Source: Oscillospiraceae bacterium
GTDB taxonomy: Bacteria; Bacillota; Clostridia; Oscillospirales; Oscillospiraceae
Direction of reading: 5' to 3'
NCBI GenBank assembly: GCA_022846075.1
Contig: AP025582.1
Location: forward strand, 248,001-312,000
DNA: 64,000 nt
Position 1 is the stretch's first letter. Each line of letters opens with the position of its first letter. Below the pieces are notes generated by a model. It did no database searches. It saw only the letters and a program-made list of their open reading frames with translations, and was not told where the DNA came from. Below are positions 36,191 through 45,168 of this stretch, piece by piece. The position numbers were made by a program, and so were the translations under genes.

Positions 36191-38746
36191 TTAGGGCTTT
36201 TTCTTATACGGCGTGCCCGTCAGGGGGAGGCTGGTCTGGAACTCCCCGTTCCAGTTGTAGTAGGCCAGCTGCACCGCCGGGGGGGTGGGGATGGAGCAGA
36301 TCTCCCCGATGCCCTTGGCCCCGCAGGCCAGCTCGGAATGGCTCTTGCCCACGATGAGGGCGGTGACGTCCGGGGTCTTGTCGGCCCGGAAGAGCCCCAG
36401 GGAGGCGTACACCGCCTTGGGCCGGCCATTTTCCAGGGGGAAGTCCTCGGTGAGGGCGTAGCCCAGGCTCATCACCACGCCGCCCTCGATTTGGCCCTCC
36501 ACGCTCACCGGGTTCACCGCCCGGCCCACGTCGTGGGCGGCCACCACCCGCTTGAGGGTGCCGTCCTCGTTGAGCTCCACCAGGTGGGTGGCGTAGCCGT
36601 AGGCGATGTGGCTGACGGGGTGGTCCCGGTCGGAGCCCAGCTTATCGGTGATGCCGGTGTACTCCTGGTGGAAGTCCACCCCCTCCACGGCGTCCAGGGT
36701 ACGGCCCTCCAGGGCCCACTTGAGCTCGGTAGCCGCCCTTCTGGTGGCCTCGCCGGTGAAGAGGGTCTGGCGGGAGGCGGTGGTGTTGCCCGAGTTGGGG
36801 GCGATGGAGGTGTCGGGGTCGTCCCACACCACCTGGGCGGGGGCGAGGCCCGTAGTCTCGCAGATGATTTGGCACAGGACGGTGCCCAGGCCCTGGCCGA
36901 TGCAGGCGGCGGAGGTGCGGATGTGGACGACGCCCTTTTCAATGTGGAGGGTGCACCGGCCCGTGTCGGGGATGCCCACCCCCAGGCCGGAGTTCTTCAT
37001 GGCGCAGGCGATGCCCGCCTTGGGGTTGGCCTCGTAATAGGGCCGCACCGCGTCCAGAGTCTCCACCAGGGCGGTGGACTCGTCGGCGATCTGGCCGTTG
37101 GGGAGGGTCTGGCCGGGGCGGATGGCGTTGCGGTAGCGGATTTCAAAAGGAGAGATGCCCACCAGCTCGGCCAGCTTGTTGAGGTTGCACTCGCTGGCGA
37201 AGACGCTCTGGGTCACGCCGAAGCCCCGGAAGGCCCCGCAGGGGGGGTTGTTGGTGTAGTAGGCCTTGCCGTCGATGTCGATGTCCTGGTAATTGTAGGG
37301 CCCGGCGGCGTGGGTACAGGCCCGCTGGAGGACGGGGCCCCCCAGGGAGGCGAAGGCCCCGGTGTCGGTGAGGAGGGTTGCCTTCATGGCGGTGATATAG
37401 CCGTTCTCGTCACAGCCGGTGGTGACCTCCATCTCAAAGCCGTGGCGCTTGGGGTGGCAGAGCATGGATTCCTTCCGGGTCATAAACATCTTCACGGGCC
37501 GCTGGGTCAGCAGGGCCAGCACGGCGGCGTGGTGCTGGACGGACATGTCCTCCTTGCCGCCGAAGCCGCCGCCCACCGCCTTGGCCACCACCCGGACCAA
37601 ATCAGGGTTGAGGCCGGTGGCCTCGGCGCACTCCCGCTTGGTCTGGTAGATGCCCTGGTCCCCGGACCAGATGACCACGCCGTCGTTCTCCGGCGCGGCC
37701 ACGGCGGTCTCCGGTTCCAGGAAGGCATGCTCGGTGGGGGGCGTGTGGTATTTGGTTGTGACCACGTATTTGCTGGCCTTCAGCTTGCCCTCGGCGTCAC
37801 CCCGAACCAGATGCTCATGGGAGAGGAGGTTGCCCCCCTCCTGGATCTGGGGGGCGTCGGGAGCCATGGCCTCGTAGACCGAGAGGACGGGGGTCAATAC
37901 CTCATACTCGATTTTGACGAGGGCCCGGGCGGCGTCCAGGGCCTCCCGGGTCTCGGCACACACCAGGACGATGGGGTCGCCGCAGAAGTGGACCTCGCCC
38001 CCCACGGGCACCAGCACCCACTGGTCCCGCTTCAGGTGGCCCACCTTGAGCTCTCCGGGCAGATCGGCGGCGGTGACCAGGCGTACCACGCCGGGGACCT
38101 TCTCAGCTTCACTCAGGTCGATGGCCTTGACGATGGCCCTGGGGTGGTCGGAGCGCACCGCCCCGCCGTAGAGCAGCCCCTCCATGCGTATGTCGTCGGT
38201 GTACTCCGCCGTGCCGATGGCCTTGGCGGGGGCGTCCACCCGGGGGAGGTTCTCCCCCACGGCGCCGGTGAAGTCCTGGTGGGGGACGGGGGCGTCCTCC
38301 CGGAAGAGCTGGCCCGCCAGCAGGATGGCGTCCACTACCTTCTTATAGCCGGTACAGCGGCAGACGTTGTTGCGGATGGCCAGCTTGGCCTCCTGCCGGG
38401 TGGGGTCGGGGTTTGCGTCCAGCAGGGCTTTGGCGCTCATCACCATGCCGGGGGTGCAGAAGCCGCACTGGACCGCCCCGCAGTGGGTGAAGGCGTAGGC
38501 GTAGACATCCTTCTCACGGTCCGTCAGCCCCTCGCAGGTCAGGACGCTTTTTCCCTCCAGCTGGGAGGTCTTCTGGACACAGGACTTGGCCGCCTTGCCG
38601 TCGATGACCACGGTGCAGGTGCCGCAGCCGCCCTCGGAGCAGCCGTTCTTCACGGACGTGAGGTCCAGGTCCTCCCGCAGGAAGGTCATGAGCTTGACGT
38701 CCTTGTCCGTGGAGACGGGTTTGCCATTGACAGTAAAGGTGTACAT
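36191..38746 (-). CDS. xdh: selenium-dependent-type xanthine dehydrogenase (fused 2Fe-2S and molybdopterin domains)
   Basis: An 851-aa molybdenum hydroxylase, the length of the fused Se-dependent xanthine dehydrogenase family. The N-terminal ferredoxin domain has NGCSEGGCGTCTVVIDGK. The helical 2Fe-2S domain has HCGAVQCGFCTPGM and NNVCRCTGYKK. The molybdopterin part includes VGGGFGGKED, PCGAFRGFGV and near the end GAKGIGEICSIPTPPAV. It lacks an FAD domain, so it needs a partner not in this window. It would interconvert hypoxanthine, xanthine and urate. In this family selenium is a labile cofactor, not selenocysteine. It is divergent from ygeX, placing it in the yge purine cluster. Confidence 0.93.
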   Translation of the reverse strand: MYTFTVNGKPVSTDKDVKLMTFLREDLDLTSVKNGCSEGGCGTCTVVIDGKAAKSCVQKTSQLEGKSVLTCEGLTDREKDVYAYAFTHCGAVQCGFCTPGMVMSAKALLDANPDPTRQEAKLAIRNNVCRCTGYKKVVDAILLAGQLFREDAPVPHQDFTGAVGENLPRVDAPAKAIGTAEYTDDIRMEGLLYGGAVRSDHPRAIVKAIDLSEAEKVPGVVRLVTAADLPGELKVGHLKRDQWVLVPVGGEVHFCGDPIVLVCAETREALDAARALVKIEYEVLTPVLSVYEAMAPDAPQIQEGGNLLSHEHLVRGDAEGKLKASKYVVTTKYHTPPTEHAFLEPETAVAAPENDGVVIWSGDQGIYQTKRECAEATGLNPDLVRVVAKAVGGGFGGKEDMSVQHHAAVLALLTQRPVKMFMTRKESMLCHPKRHGFEMEVTTGCDENGYITAMKATLLTDTGAFASLGGPVLQRACTHAAGPYNYQDIDIDGKAYYTNNPPCGAFRGFGVTQSVFASECNLNKLAELVGISPFEIRYRNAIRPGQTLPNGQIADESTALVETLDAVRPYYEANPKAGIACAMKNSGLGVGIPDTGRCTLHIEKGVVHIRTSAACIGQGLGTVLCQIICETTGLAPAQVVWDDPDTSIAPNSGNTTASRQTLFTGEATRRAATELKWALEGRTLDAVEGVDFHQEYTGITDKLGSDRDHPVSHIAYGYATHLVELNEDGTLKRVVAAHDVGRAVNPVSVEGQIEGGVVMSLGYALTEDFPLENGRPKAVYASLGLFRADKTPDVTALIVGKSHSELACGAKGIGEICSIPTPPAVQLAYYNWNGEFQTSLPLTGTPYKKKP

Positions 38747-38879
38747 ATCTGTGCCCCTCCTTATGTTCGTGCCTCCAGTGTATCACCAAAAAACCCTGGC
38801 GGCAACAGCAAACGTATCGTCAAAATAGACAAAAATCTAAAAAACTTTTAGGTCATAGAAAAATTTTTCTGAAAACCCC

Positions 38880-38907
38880 TTGACTTGCGCCGTGGGGATG
38901 GTATGAT
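38880..38907 (+). promoter_or_regulatory. promoter of ygeX
   Basis: TTGACT, a 16-base spacer and TATGAT, 41 bases before the ygeX start. On the other strand TTGCCG and TACACT (17-base spacer, about 38775-38805) are a candidate promoter for xdh. Confidence 0.7.
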
Positions 38908-38947
38908 AAGGCCAGAATCAAAGAACGAGCGGATATGGAGGGGTTTC

Positions 38948-40159
38948 ATGGAGCAGATCAAATGGGTGGAAAACCACCTGCCGAAAAGCGAGGACAAGAA
39001 CCTGGGGGTCATGTCCCTGGAGAACGTGGCCAAGGCCAGGGCCTTCCACAAGAGCTTTCCACAGTACACGGTGACGCCGCTGGCGAAGCTGGACGGCATG
39101 GCCGGGGAGCTGGGCCTGGGCGGGCTCTACGTGAAGGACGAGAGCTACCGCTTCGGCCTCAACGCCTTCAAGGTGCTGGGCGGCTCCTTCGCCATGGCCC
39201 GGTACATCGCCCAGAAGACGGGCAAGGACGTGTCCGAGACCACCTATGATTACCTCACCAGCGACAAGCTGCGCCAGGAGTTCGGCCAGGCCACCTTCTT
39301 CACCGCCACCGACGGCAACCACGGCCGGGGCGTGGCCTGGGCGGCCAACAAGCTGGGCCAGAAGGCCGTGGTACATATGCCCAAGGGCAGCGTCAAGACC
39401 CGCTTCGACAACATCGCCAAGGAGGGCGCCGCCGTCACCATCGAGGAACTCAACTACGACGACTGCGTGCGGCTGGCCGCCAAGGAGGCCGACGAGACCC
39501 CCAACGGCGTCATCGTCCAGGACACCGCCTGGGACGGCTACGAGGAGATCCCCGCCTGGATCATGCAGGGCTACGGCACCATGGCCGACGAGGCCAATGA
39601 GCAGCTGAACGCCGCCGGCGTGGCCCGGCCCACCCACGTGTTCATCCAGGCCGGCGTGGGGAGCCTGGCCGGAGCGGTCCAGGGCTACTTCGCCAACAAG
39701 TACCCTGACAACCCGCCCAAGGTAGTGGTGATGGAGGCCCGGGTGGCCGACTGCCTCTACCGGGGGGCCGAGGCCGCCGACGGGGCCATCCGGATGGTGG
39801 GGGGCGACCTCCAGACCATCATGGCCGGCCTGGCCTGCGGCGAGCCCAACACCATCTCCTGGGATATCCTGAAAAACCACGTGTCCGTCTTTGCCTCCTG
39901 CCCCGACTGGGTGGCGGCCAAGGGCATGCGGATGCTCTCCGCCCCCGTGAAGGGGGACCCCCAGGTGGTCTCCGGCGAGTCCGGGGCCGTGGGGATGGGG
40001 GTCATCTCCACCATCATGACCGACCCGGCCTACGCCGAGCTGAAAGCGGCCCTGGGCCTGGACGAGAAGAGTCAGGTGCTCATGTTCTCCACCGAGGGGG
40101 ACACCGACCCCGTGAATTACAAGAAAATCGTCTGGAACGGGGCCTATCCCAACGATTGA
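38948..40159 (+). CDS. ygeX: diaminopropionate ammonia-lyase
   Basis: PLP enzyme that splits 2,3-diaminopropionate to pyruvate and ammonia. The 403 aa are close to E. coli YgeX (398). The PLP lysine fits Lys75 in RFGLNAFKVLGGSFA, and the TDGNHGRGVAW and GESGAVGMG motifs of the fold-II family are present. The start follows GGAGGGG. Published genetics in gut anaerobes links ygeX and its cluster to uric acid breakdown, which fits the adjacent xdh, ygeY, ygeW and carbamate kinase genes. Confidence 0.96.
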   Translation: MEQIKWVENHLPKSEDKNLGVMSLENVAKARAFHKSFPQYTVTPLAKLDGMAGELGLGGLYVKDESYRFGLNAFKVLGGSFAMARYIAQKTGKDVSETTYDYLTSDKLRQEFGQATFFTATDGNHGRGVAWAANKLGQKAVVHMPKGSVKTRFDNIAKEGAAVTIEELNYDDCVRLAAKEADETPNGVIVQDTAWDGYEEIPAWIMQGYGTMADEANEQLNAAGVARPTHVFIQAGVGSLAGAVQGYFANKYPDNPPKVVVMEARVADCLYRGAEAADGAIRMVGGDLQTIMAGLACGEPNTISWDILKNHVSVFASCPDWVAAKGMRMLSAPVKGDPQVVSGESGAVGMGVISTIMTDPAYAELKAALGLDEKSQVLMFSTEGDTDPVNYKKIVWNGAYPND

Positions 40160-40163
40160 AAAA

Positions 40164-40348
40164 GGCTTCCCCTTGGGGTCGGCTGGCCGTTGGCGGCTCT
40201 GCCGCTTACGGACAGCTCATGCCCTGTGGGTAGAAGCTGGCAGCCGAAGGCTGACTGATGAGGGGAACGGCTGGAAAAGCACGGCGTTGTGTTAGACGGC
40301 AGGCTCCCCTCATCCGGCCCTGCGGGCCACCTTCCCCCAGGGGAAGGC
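40164..40348. repeat. nested-palindrome element, copy E, with nested insertion
   Basis: Starts 5 bases after the ygeX stop. The left terminal hairpin is split by the same palindromic insertion as in copy D (about 40178-40232), here reversed. Then come AGCTGGCAGCCGAAGGCTGA, GATGAGGGGAAC, a core of about 34 bases, CCCCTCATC and a right arm with GGCCCTGCGGGCC. It fills the ygeX-ygeY spacer. Confidence 0.88.
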
Positions 40349-40387
40349 TGAATGGAAACAACATATATTAAATGGAGGTTGACATAA

Positions 40388-41695
40388 ATGGATTTCGAAG
40401 CCATCAAGAATGCGGCCGCGGGCTATCAGGCCGATATGAACAAGTTCCTCAGGGACCTCATCGCCATCCCCGGCGAGAGCGCCGACGAGAAGGGCCACGT
40501 CATGCGCATCAAGGAAGAGATGGAGAAGGTGGGCTTTGACGAGGTGGTCATCGACGGCATGGGCAACGTCATGGGCTACATGGGCGCCGGCAAGACCCTC
40601 ATCGCCTTCGACGGCCACATCGACACCGTGGGCATCGGCAACAAGAACAACTGGAAGTTCGACCCCTACGCCGGCTTCGAGGACGACACCCAGATCGGCG
40701 GCCGGGGCGGCTCCGACCAGCTGGGCGGCACCGTCTCCGCCGTCTACGGCGCCAAAATCATGAAGGACCTGGGCCTTCTGAACGACAAGTTCAAGATTTT
40801 GGTGGTCGGCTCCGTCCAGGAGGAGGACTGCGACGGCCTGTGCTGGCAGTACATCATCAACGAGGATAAGGTCCGCCCCGACTTTGTGGTCTCCTCCGAG
40901 CCCACCGACGGCGGCATCTACCGGGGCCAGCGGGGCCGCATGGAGATCCGCATCGACGTCAAGGGCGTCTCCTGCCACGGCTCCGCCCCCGAGCGGGGGG
41001 ACAACGCCATCTACAAGATGGCCGACATCCTCCAGGACGTGCGGGCCCTCAACGAGAACCCCGCCGACGACCCCCACGTCAAGGGCCTGGCCAAGATGCT
41101 CCTCAAGGAGTTCAACCCCGAGTGGGAGGAGGCCAACTTTCTGGGCCGGGGCACCGTCACCACCTCCGAGATTTTCTTCACCTCCCCCAGCCGCTGCGCC
41201 GTGGCCGACAGCTGCGCCGTGTCCCTGGACCGCCGCATGACCGCCGGCGAGACCTGGCAGAGCTGCCTGAAGGAAATTGAGGACCTGCCCGCCGTGAAGA
41301 AGTACGCCGCCGACGTGAAGGTCTCCATGTACGAGTACGCCCGTCCCTCCTGGACCGGCCTCACCTACCCCATCGAGTGCTACTTCCCCACCTGGGTGCT
41401 GCCCAAGGACCACAAGGTCACCAAGGCCATGGAGAAGGCGTACACCAGCCTCTTCGGCGACGCCCGCGTCGGCGCCCCCGAGACCCTGGCCATGCGCGCC
41501 GCCCGGCCTCTCACCGACAAGTGGACCTTCTCCACCAACGGCGTGTCCATCATGGGCCGCAACGGCATCCCCGTCATCGGCTTCGGCCCCGGCGCGGAGG
41601 CCCAGGCCCACGCCCCCAACGAGGTGACCTACAAGCAGGACCTGGCCACCTGCGCCGCCGTCTACGCCGCCCTCCCCGGCTGCTACTGCGAGTAA
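40388..41695 (+). CDS. ygeY: YgeY-type M20 peptidase-like hydrolase, selenium-metabolism linked
   Basis: A 435-aa metal hydrolase of the M20 family (YgeY subgroup). Metal-binding motifs are FDGHIDTVG (residues about 75-83), [11 protein letters not shown] with the bridging Asp, and the catalytic [11 protein letters not shown] dimerisation lid occupies about 180-300. It is proposed to open or trim a nitrogen compound in purine breakdown; the exact substrate is not established by sequence. GGAGG precedes the ATG. Repeat elements lie on both sides. Confidence 0.93.
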   Translation: MDFEAIKNAAAGYQADMNKFLRDLIAIPGESADEKGHVMRIKEEMEKVGFDEVVIDGMGNVMGYMGAGKTLIAFDGHIDTVGIGNKNNWKFDPYAGFEDDTQIGGRGGSDQLGGTVSAVYGAKIMKDLGLLNDKFKILVVGSVQEEDCDGLCWQYIINEDKVRPDFVVSSEPTDGGIYRGQRGRMEIRIDVKGVSCHGSAPERGDNAIYKMADILQDVRALNENPADDPHVKGLAKMLLKEFNPEWEEANFLGRGTVTTSEIFFTSPSRCAVADSCAVSLDRRMTAGETWQSCLKEIEDLPAVKKYAADVKVSMYEYARPSWTGLTYPIECYFPTWVLPKDHKVTKAMEKAYTSLFGDARVGAPETLAMRAARPLTDKWTFSTNGVSIMGRNGIPVIGFGPGAEAQAHAPNEVTYKQDLATCAAVYAALPGCYCE

Positions 41696-41708
41696 GAGAA
41701 GCGCATTT

Positions 41709-41844
41709 GCCTTCCCCGTGGGGGAAGGTGCCCCCGAAGGGGGCGGATGAGGGGAATGGCCCAATGCGGACCGGCTTCCGTGATTCCGGCAGGCCCCCCT
41801 CATCCGTCTGGCCTTCGGCCATCCACCTTCCCCCAGGGGAAGGC
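41709..41844. repeat. nested-palindrome element, copy F
   Basis: Full two-armed element in the ygeY-ygeW spacer, starting 13 bases after the ygeY stop. The left inner hairpin is GCCCCCGAAGGGGGC-like and the right inner hairpin is CTGGCCTTCGGCCA. The core is about 36 bases. Confidence 0.87.
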
Positions 41845-41870
41845 AAAAATGATTAAAGGAGTAATGCAAC

Positions 41871-43070
41871 ATGGATAAGACCCTTCAGATGTATATCGAC
41901 AAGCTCAACAAACTCAACTTCAAGGAAATGTACGAGGGCGACTTCTTCCTGACCTGGGATAAGACCGACGACGAGCTGGAGGCTGTCTTCACCGTGGCCG
42001 ACGCCCTGCGCTACATGCGGGAGAACAACATCTCCACCAAGATTTTCGAGTCCGGCCTGGGCATCTCCCTGTTCCGGGACAACTCCACCCGCACCCGGTT
42101 CTCCTTCGCCTCCGCCTGCAACCTGCTGGGCCTGGAGGTCCAGGATTTGGACGAGGGCAAGAGCCAGATCGCCCACGGCGAGACCGTCCGGGAGACCGCC
42201 AATATGATCTCCTTCATGGCCGACGTCATCGGCATCCGGGACGACATGTACATCGGCAAGGGCCACACCTACCAGAAGGAGGTCGTGGAGGCCGTGACCC
42301 AGGGCCACAAGGACGGCGTGCTGGAGCAGAAGCCCACCCTGGTGAACCTCCAGTGCGACATCGACCACCCCACCCAGTGCATGGCCGACATGCTCCACAT
42401 CATCCATGAGTTCGGCGGCGTGGAGAACCTCAAGGGCAAGAAGGTGGCCATGACCTGGGCCTACTCCCCCAGCTACGGCAAGCCCCTCTCCGTGCCCCAG
42501 GGCGTTATCGGCCTGATGACCCGCTTCGGCATGGACGTGGTCCTGGCCCACCCCGAGGGCTACGAGGTCATGCCCGAGGTGGAGGAGGTCGCCAAGCAGA
42601 ACGCCGCCAAGACCGGCGGCACCTTCACCCGCACCAACTCCATGGCCGAGGCCTTCAAGGATGCCGACATCGTCTATCCCAAGTCCTGGGCCCCCTTCGC
42701 CGCCATGGAGAAGCGCACCGACCTCTACGCCCAGGGCGACTCCGAGGGCATCAAGGCCCTGGAGAAGGAGCTGCTGGCCCAGAACGCCCAGCACAAGGAC
42801 TGGTGCTGCACCGAGGAGCTGATGAAGACCACCCGGGACGGCAAGGCCCTCTATCTCCACTGCCTGCCCGCCGACATCAACGACGTCTCCTGCGTGGACG
42901 GCGAGGTGGAGGCCAGCGTCTTCGACCGCTACCGCACCCCCCTCTACAAGGAGGCCTCCTTCAAGCCCTATGTCATCGCCGCCATGATCTTCCTGGCCAA
43001 GTGCCAGGACCCCCAGGCCACCCTCAAGGCCCTGGAGGAGCGGGCCGAGAAGCGCCAGTTCTCCAAGTAA
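41871..43070 (+). CDS. ygeW: YgeW-type knotted carbamoyltransferase
   Basis: A 399-aa transcarbamylase. The carbamoyl-phosphate loop is DNSTRTRFSF (about residues 75-84) and HCLPADIND near 325 is the second-domain motif; the family has a knotted backbone. It would exchange a carbamoyl group between carbamoyl phosphate and a nitrogen acceptor; the acceptor of YgeW is not settled. GGAG precedes the start at good distance. It sits upstream of carbamate kinase, which would turn its carbamoyl phosphate into ATP. Confidence 0.95.
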   Translation: MDKTLQMYIDKLNKLNFKEMYEGDFFLTWDKTDDELEAVFTVADALRYMRENNISTKIFESGLGISLFRDNSTRTRFSFASACNLLGLEVQDLDEGKSQIAHGETVRETANMISFMADVIGIRDDMYIGKGHTYQKEVVEAVTQGHKDGVLEQKPTLVNLQCDIDHPTQCMADMLHIIHEFGGVENLKGKKVAMTWAYSPSYGKPLSVPQGVIGLMTRFGMDVVLAHPEGYEVMPEVEEVAKQNAAKTGGTFTRTNSMAEAFKDADIVYPKSWAPFAAMEKRTDLYAQGDSEGIKALEKELLAQNAQHKDWCCTEELMKTTRDGKALYLHCLPADINDVSCVDGEVEASVFDRYRTPLYKEASFKPYVIAAMIFLAKCQDPQATLKALEERAEKRQFSK

Positions 43071-43084
43071 GAAAAACCGTCGGG

Positions 43085-43121
43085 AGGCCGGACCGGTGCC
43101 CTCACTGGTCCGGCCTCTTTT
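43085..43121 (+). terminator. terminator after ygeW
   Basis: AGGCCGGACC and its inverse around a 12-base loop, followed by CTTTTCC. It could separate ygeW from the kinase gene, or act as a partial stop. Confidence 0.75.
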
Positions 43122-43156
43122 CCATTTCCACGACCTGGGAGGCCGTCTCCCCCGTC

Positions 43157-43256
43157 GGCCTTCCCCTTGGGGGACACCCCAGGGTGGCCTCTCTTGCCCC
43201 TTTGGGGCAATTCACCTTCAGGTGACGCGGCAAAGCCGCGGCGGATGAGGGGAACC
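43157..43256. repeat. nested-palindrome element, copy G (one arm only)
   Basis: Only the left arm is present, ending GATGAGGGGAACC. The terminal hairpin is disrupted by about 47 bases containing a small GCCCCTTTGGGGC hairpin. The inner hairpin is CGCGGCAAAGCCGCG. It sits between ygeW and the carbamate kinase gene. Confidence 0.75.
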
Positions 43257-43300
43257 TTCCAGCCTTCCTCCATATTTAGACATAAATTGAGGTGTCACAA

Positions 43301-44242
43301 ATGGGTAAACGTATCGTTATCGCATTAGGCGGCAACGCCTTGGGAAACAACCTGCCCGAGCAGATGGTGGCCGTGAAGCAGACCGCCAAGGCCATCGCCG
43401 ACCTCATCCAGACGGGCAACCAGGTGGTCATCGCCCACGGCAACGGCCCCCAGGTGGGCATGATCCAGAAGGCCATGGCCGAGCTGACCCGCTCCGACCC
43501 GGAGAAGTACATCCCCTGCCCCCTGTCCGTCTGCGTGGCCATGAGCCAGGGCTATATCGGCTACGACCTGCAGAACGGCCTGCGGGAGGAGCTGCTGGAC
43601 CGGGGCATCAAGAAGGGGGTCTCCACCGTGCTGACCCAGGTGGAGGTGGACCCCGCCGACCCCGCCTTCCAGAACCCCACCAAGCCCATCGGCGCCTTCA
43701 TGACCAAGGAGGAGGCCGACAAGCTGGTGGCCGAGCGGGGCTATGACGTCATCGAGGACTCCGGCCGGGGCTACCGCCGGGTGGTGGCCTCCCCCAAGCC
43801 CGTGTCCATCGTGGAGATCGAGTCCATCCGGGACATGGTGGACGCCGGATTGGTGGTCGTGGCCTGCGGCGGTGGCGGTATTCCCGTCTTCCAGACCGAG
43901 GGCCACCACCTCAAGGGTGCGGCGGCGGTCATCGACAAGGACTTCGCCTCCTGCACCCTGGCCCAGCAGTTGGACGCCGATATGCTCATCATCCTCACCG
44001 CTGTGGAAAAGGTGGCGGTGAACTTCGGCAAGCCCGACCAGAAGTGGCTGGATTCCCTCACCCCCGCCGAGGCCCGGAAGTACATGGGCGAGGGCCAGTT
44101 CGCCCCCGGCTCCATGCTCCCCAAGGTCCAGGCGGCGGTGGAGTTTGCCGAGAGCAAGCCCGGCCGCAGCGCCCTCATCACCCTCCTGGAAAAGGCCAAG
44201 GACGGCATCGAGGGCAAGACCGGCACCGTCATCCGCCAGTAA
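43301..44242 (+). CDS. arcC: carbamate kinase
   Basis: Makes ATP and carbamate from carbamoyl phosphate and ADP. The 313 aa are the usual length. Motifs: IVIALGGNALG at the start, HGNGPQVG near 50, SVCVAMSQGYIGYDLQ, the catalytic CGGGGIPV (about 190), and DKDFASCTLAQQLDAD. The ATG at 43301 is favoured over a GTG 9 bases earlier because GAGG lies 8 bases upstream of the ATG. It plays the role of YqeA in the E. coli cluster and ends the plus-strand purine genes. A hairpin terminator follows. Confidence 0.95.
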   Translation: MGKRIVIALGGNALGNNLPEQMVAVKQTAKAIADLIQTGNQVVIAHGNGPQVGMIQKAMAELTRSDPEKYIPCPLSVCVAMSQGYIGYDLQNGLREELLDRGIKKGVSTVLTQVEVDPADPAFQNPTKPIGAFMTKEEADKLVAERGYDVIEDSGRGYRRVVASPKPVSIVEIESIRDMVDAGLVVVACGGGGIPVFQTEGHHLKGAAAVIDKDFASCTLAQQLDADMLIILTAVEKVAVNFGKPDQKWLDSLTPAEARKYMGEGQFAPGSMLPKVQAAVEFAESKPGRSALITLLEKAKDGIEGKTGTVIRQ

Positions 44243-44258
44243 GCGCAAAAAGCAGAAG

Positions 44259-44291
44259 AAGCCCGGAGCGCAGCGCGCTCCGGGCTTTTCG
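44259..44291 (+). terminator. terminator after carbamate kinase
   Basis: AGCCCGGAGCGC and its inverse, followed by TTTTC. It closes the purine cluster. Confidence 0.85.
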
Positions 44292-44335
44292 CGGGCCTTG
44301 TAGGGGCGGATATCATCCGCCCGTCCCCGGCGGCC

Positions 44336-44464
44336 TCAGGCCGCCAGCTCCCGCAGGTCCTCCCGGGCCTCGGTCTCGTTGTCCGCCGAGAAGCAGAACC
44401 GCCCGGCGGCGTCGAAGACCTCCACGTGGCCCCGCACCCATCTCATTTCAAACTGTTCCGTCAT
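44336..44464 (-). CDS. small acidic protein, 42 aa, hypothetical
   Basis: A complete small frame: MTEQFEMRWVRGHVEVFDAA, then a Phe/Cys-containing strand and a charged helix ending EDLRELAA. AAGGAGTGAGG precedes the ATG at normal spacing, and codon use matches the neighbours. The pattern (two strands then a helix) looks like a genuine mini-protein. No family was recognised. It stands alone between the carbamate kinase terminator and the GNAT gene. Confidence 0.6.
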   Translation of the reverse strand: MTEQFEMRWVRGHVEVFDAAGRFCFSADNETEAREDLRELAA

Positions 44465-44609
44465 TTGGACCTCACTCCTTTCTTACAATCACAGTGTACC
44501 AGAAGGAGTGTCCCATAAAACGGACTTTGCTTGCCGCCGCACAAAAAAGTGATATAATGTAATTCACTGAAACGGGTAGAAAAATCGGCAGTTGCGGAGG
44601 GAATGACCG

Positions 44610-45077
44610 GTGGAAGATGTTTTAATCAAGTATATGGATGATAAAGACGCGGCGCTGTCGTTGATATGGGATGTATTTTTGAAATTTGAAGCGCCGGAGT
44701 ATTCCGAAGCGGGCGTAAATGAATTTTACAAAAGCATCCACGACGAAGATTATTTGCGGCAGCTTTGCATGTATGGCGCTTTTCTTGAAGATAAACTCAT
44801 AGGGGTGATTGCCGCGCGAAACGCGAATTCCCATATCGCGCTGTTTTTTGTAGACGGTAAATATCATAGACAGGGCATAGGAAGAAAACTGTTTGAGGCT
44901 GCCAAATCAAGCTGTCATTCCAACAAGATGACGGTCAATTCCTCGCCCTACGCTGTCCCGGTTTATGCGAAATTAGGATTTTGTCAGACCGATGAGGAGC
45001 AAGTCGTAAACGGAATCAGATTTACACCAATGGAGTTGTGCTTGTCCGAAACAACCTCCCGTTTGTCATTCAGCTAA
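44610..45077 (+). CDS. GNAT family N-acetyltransferase
   Basis: A 155-aa acetyltransferase. The acetyl-CoA loop is YHRQGIGRKLFEAA (about 90-103), after the strand HIALFFVDGKY, and it closes with the PVYAKLGF motif of the GNAT fold. The GTG start has GGAGGG upstream. The DNA is clearly AT-richer, with codons ending in A/T, than the genes on either side, which suggests recent acquisition. The substrate is unknown. Confidence 0.9.
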   Translation: MEDVLIKYMDDKDAALSLIWDVFLKFEAPEYSEAGVNEFYKSIHDEDYLRQLCMYGAFLEDKLIGVIAARNANSHIALFFVDGKYHRQGIGRKLFEAAKSSCHSNKMTVNSSPYAVPVYAKLGFCQTDEEQVVNGIRFTPMELCLSETTSRLSFS

Positions 45078-45083
45078 AATACA

Positions 45084-45127
45084 GCAAAAAAGCACCCACC
45101 CCGTTTTAAACGGGGTGGGTGCTTTTT
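45084..45127. terminator. bidirectional terminator between GNAT and metG
   Basis: AAAAAAGCACCCACCCCGTT and its inverse with A and T tracts at the ends; a strong convergent terminator. Confidence 0.93.
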
Positions 45128-45168
45128 CAGAAAGACCAAAGGCGCGGTTGAAGGACATTACCCTTCGT

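Noticed and set aside
36191-38746. In-frame selenocysteine in the xanthine dehydrogenase
   Set aside because: There is no internal TGA in the frame; selenium in this family is a labile cofactor.
35826-43256. CRISPR array
   Set aside because: The repeated palindromes are irregularly spaced by kilobases, have variable inner hairpins and no regular spacers, and no cas genes are present.
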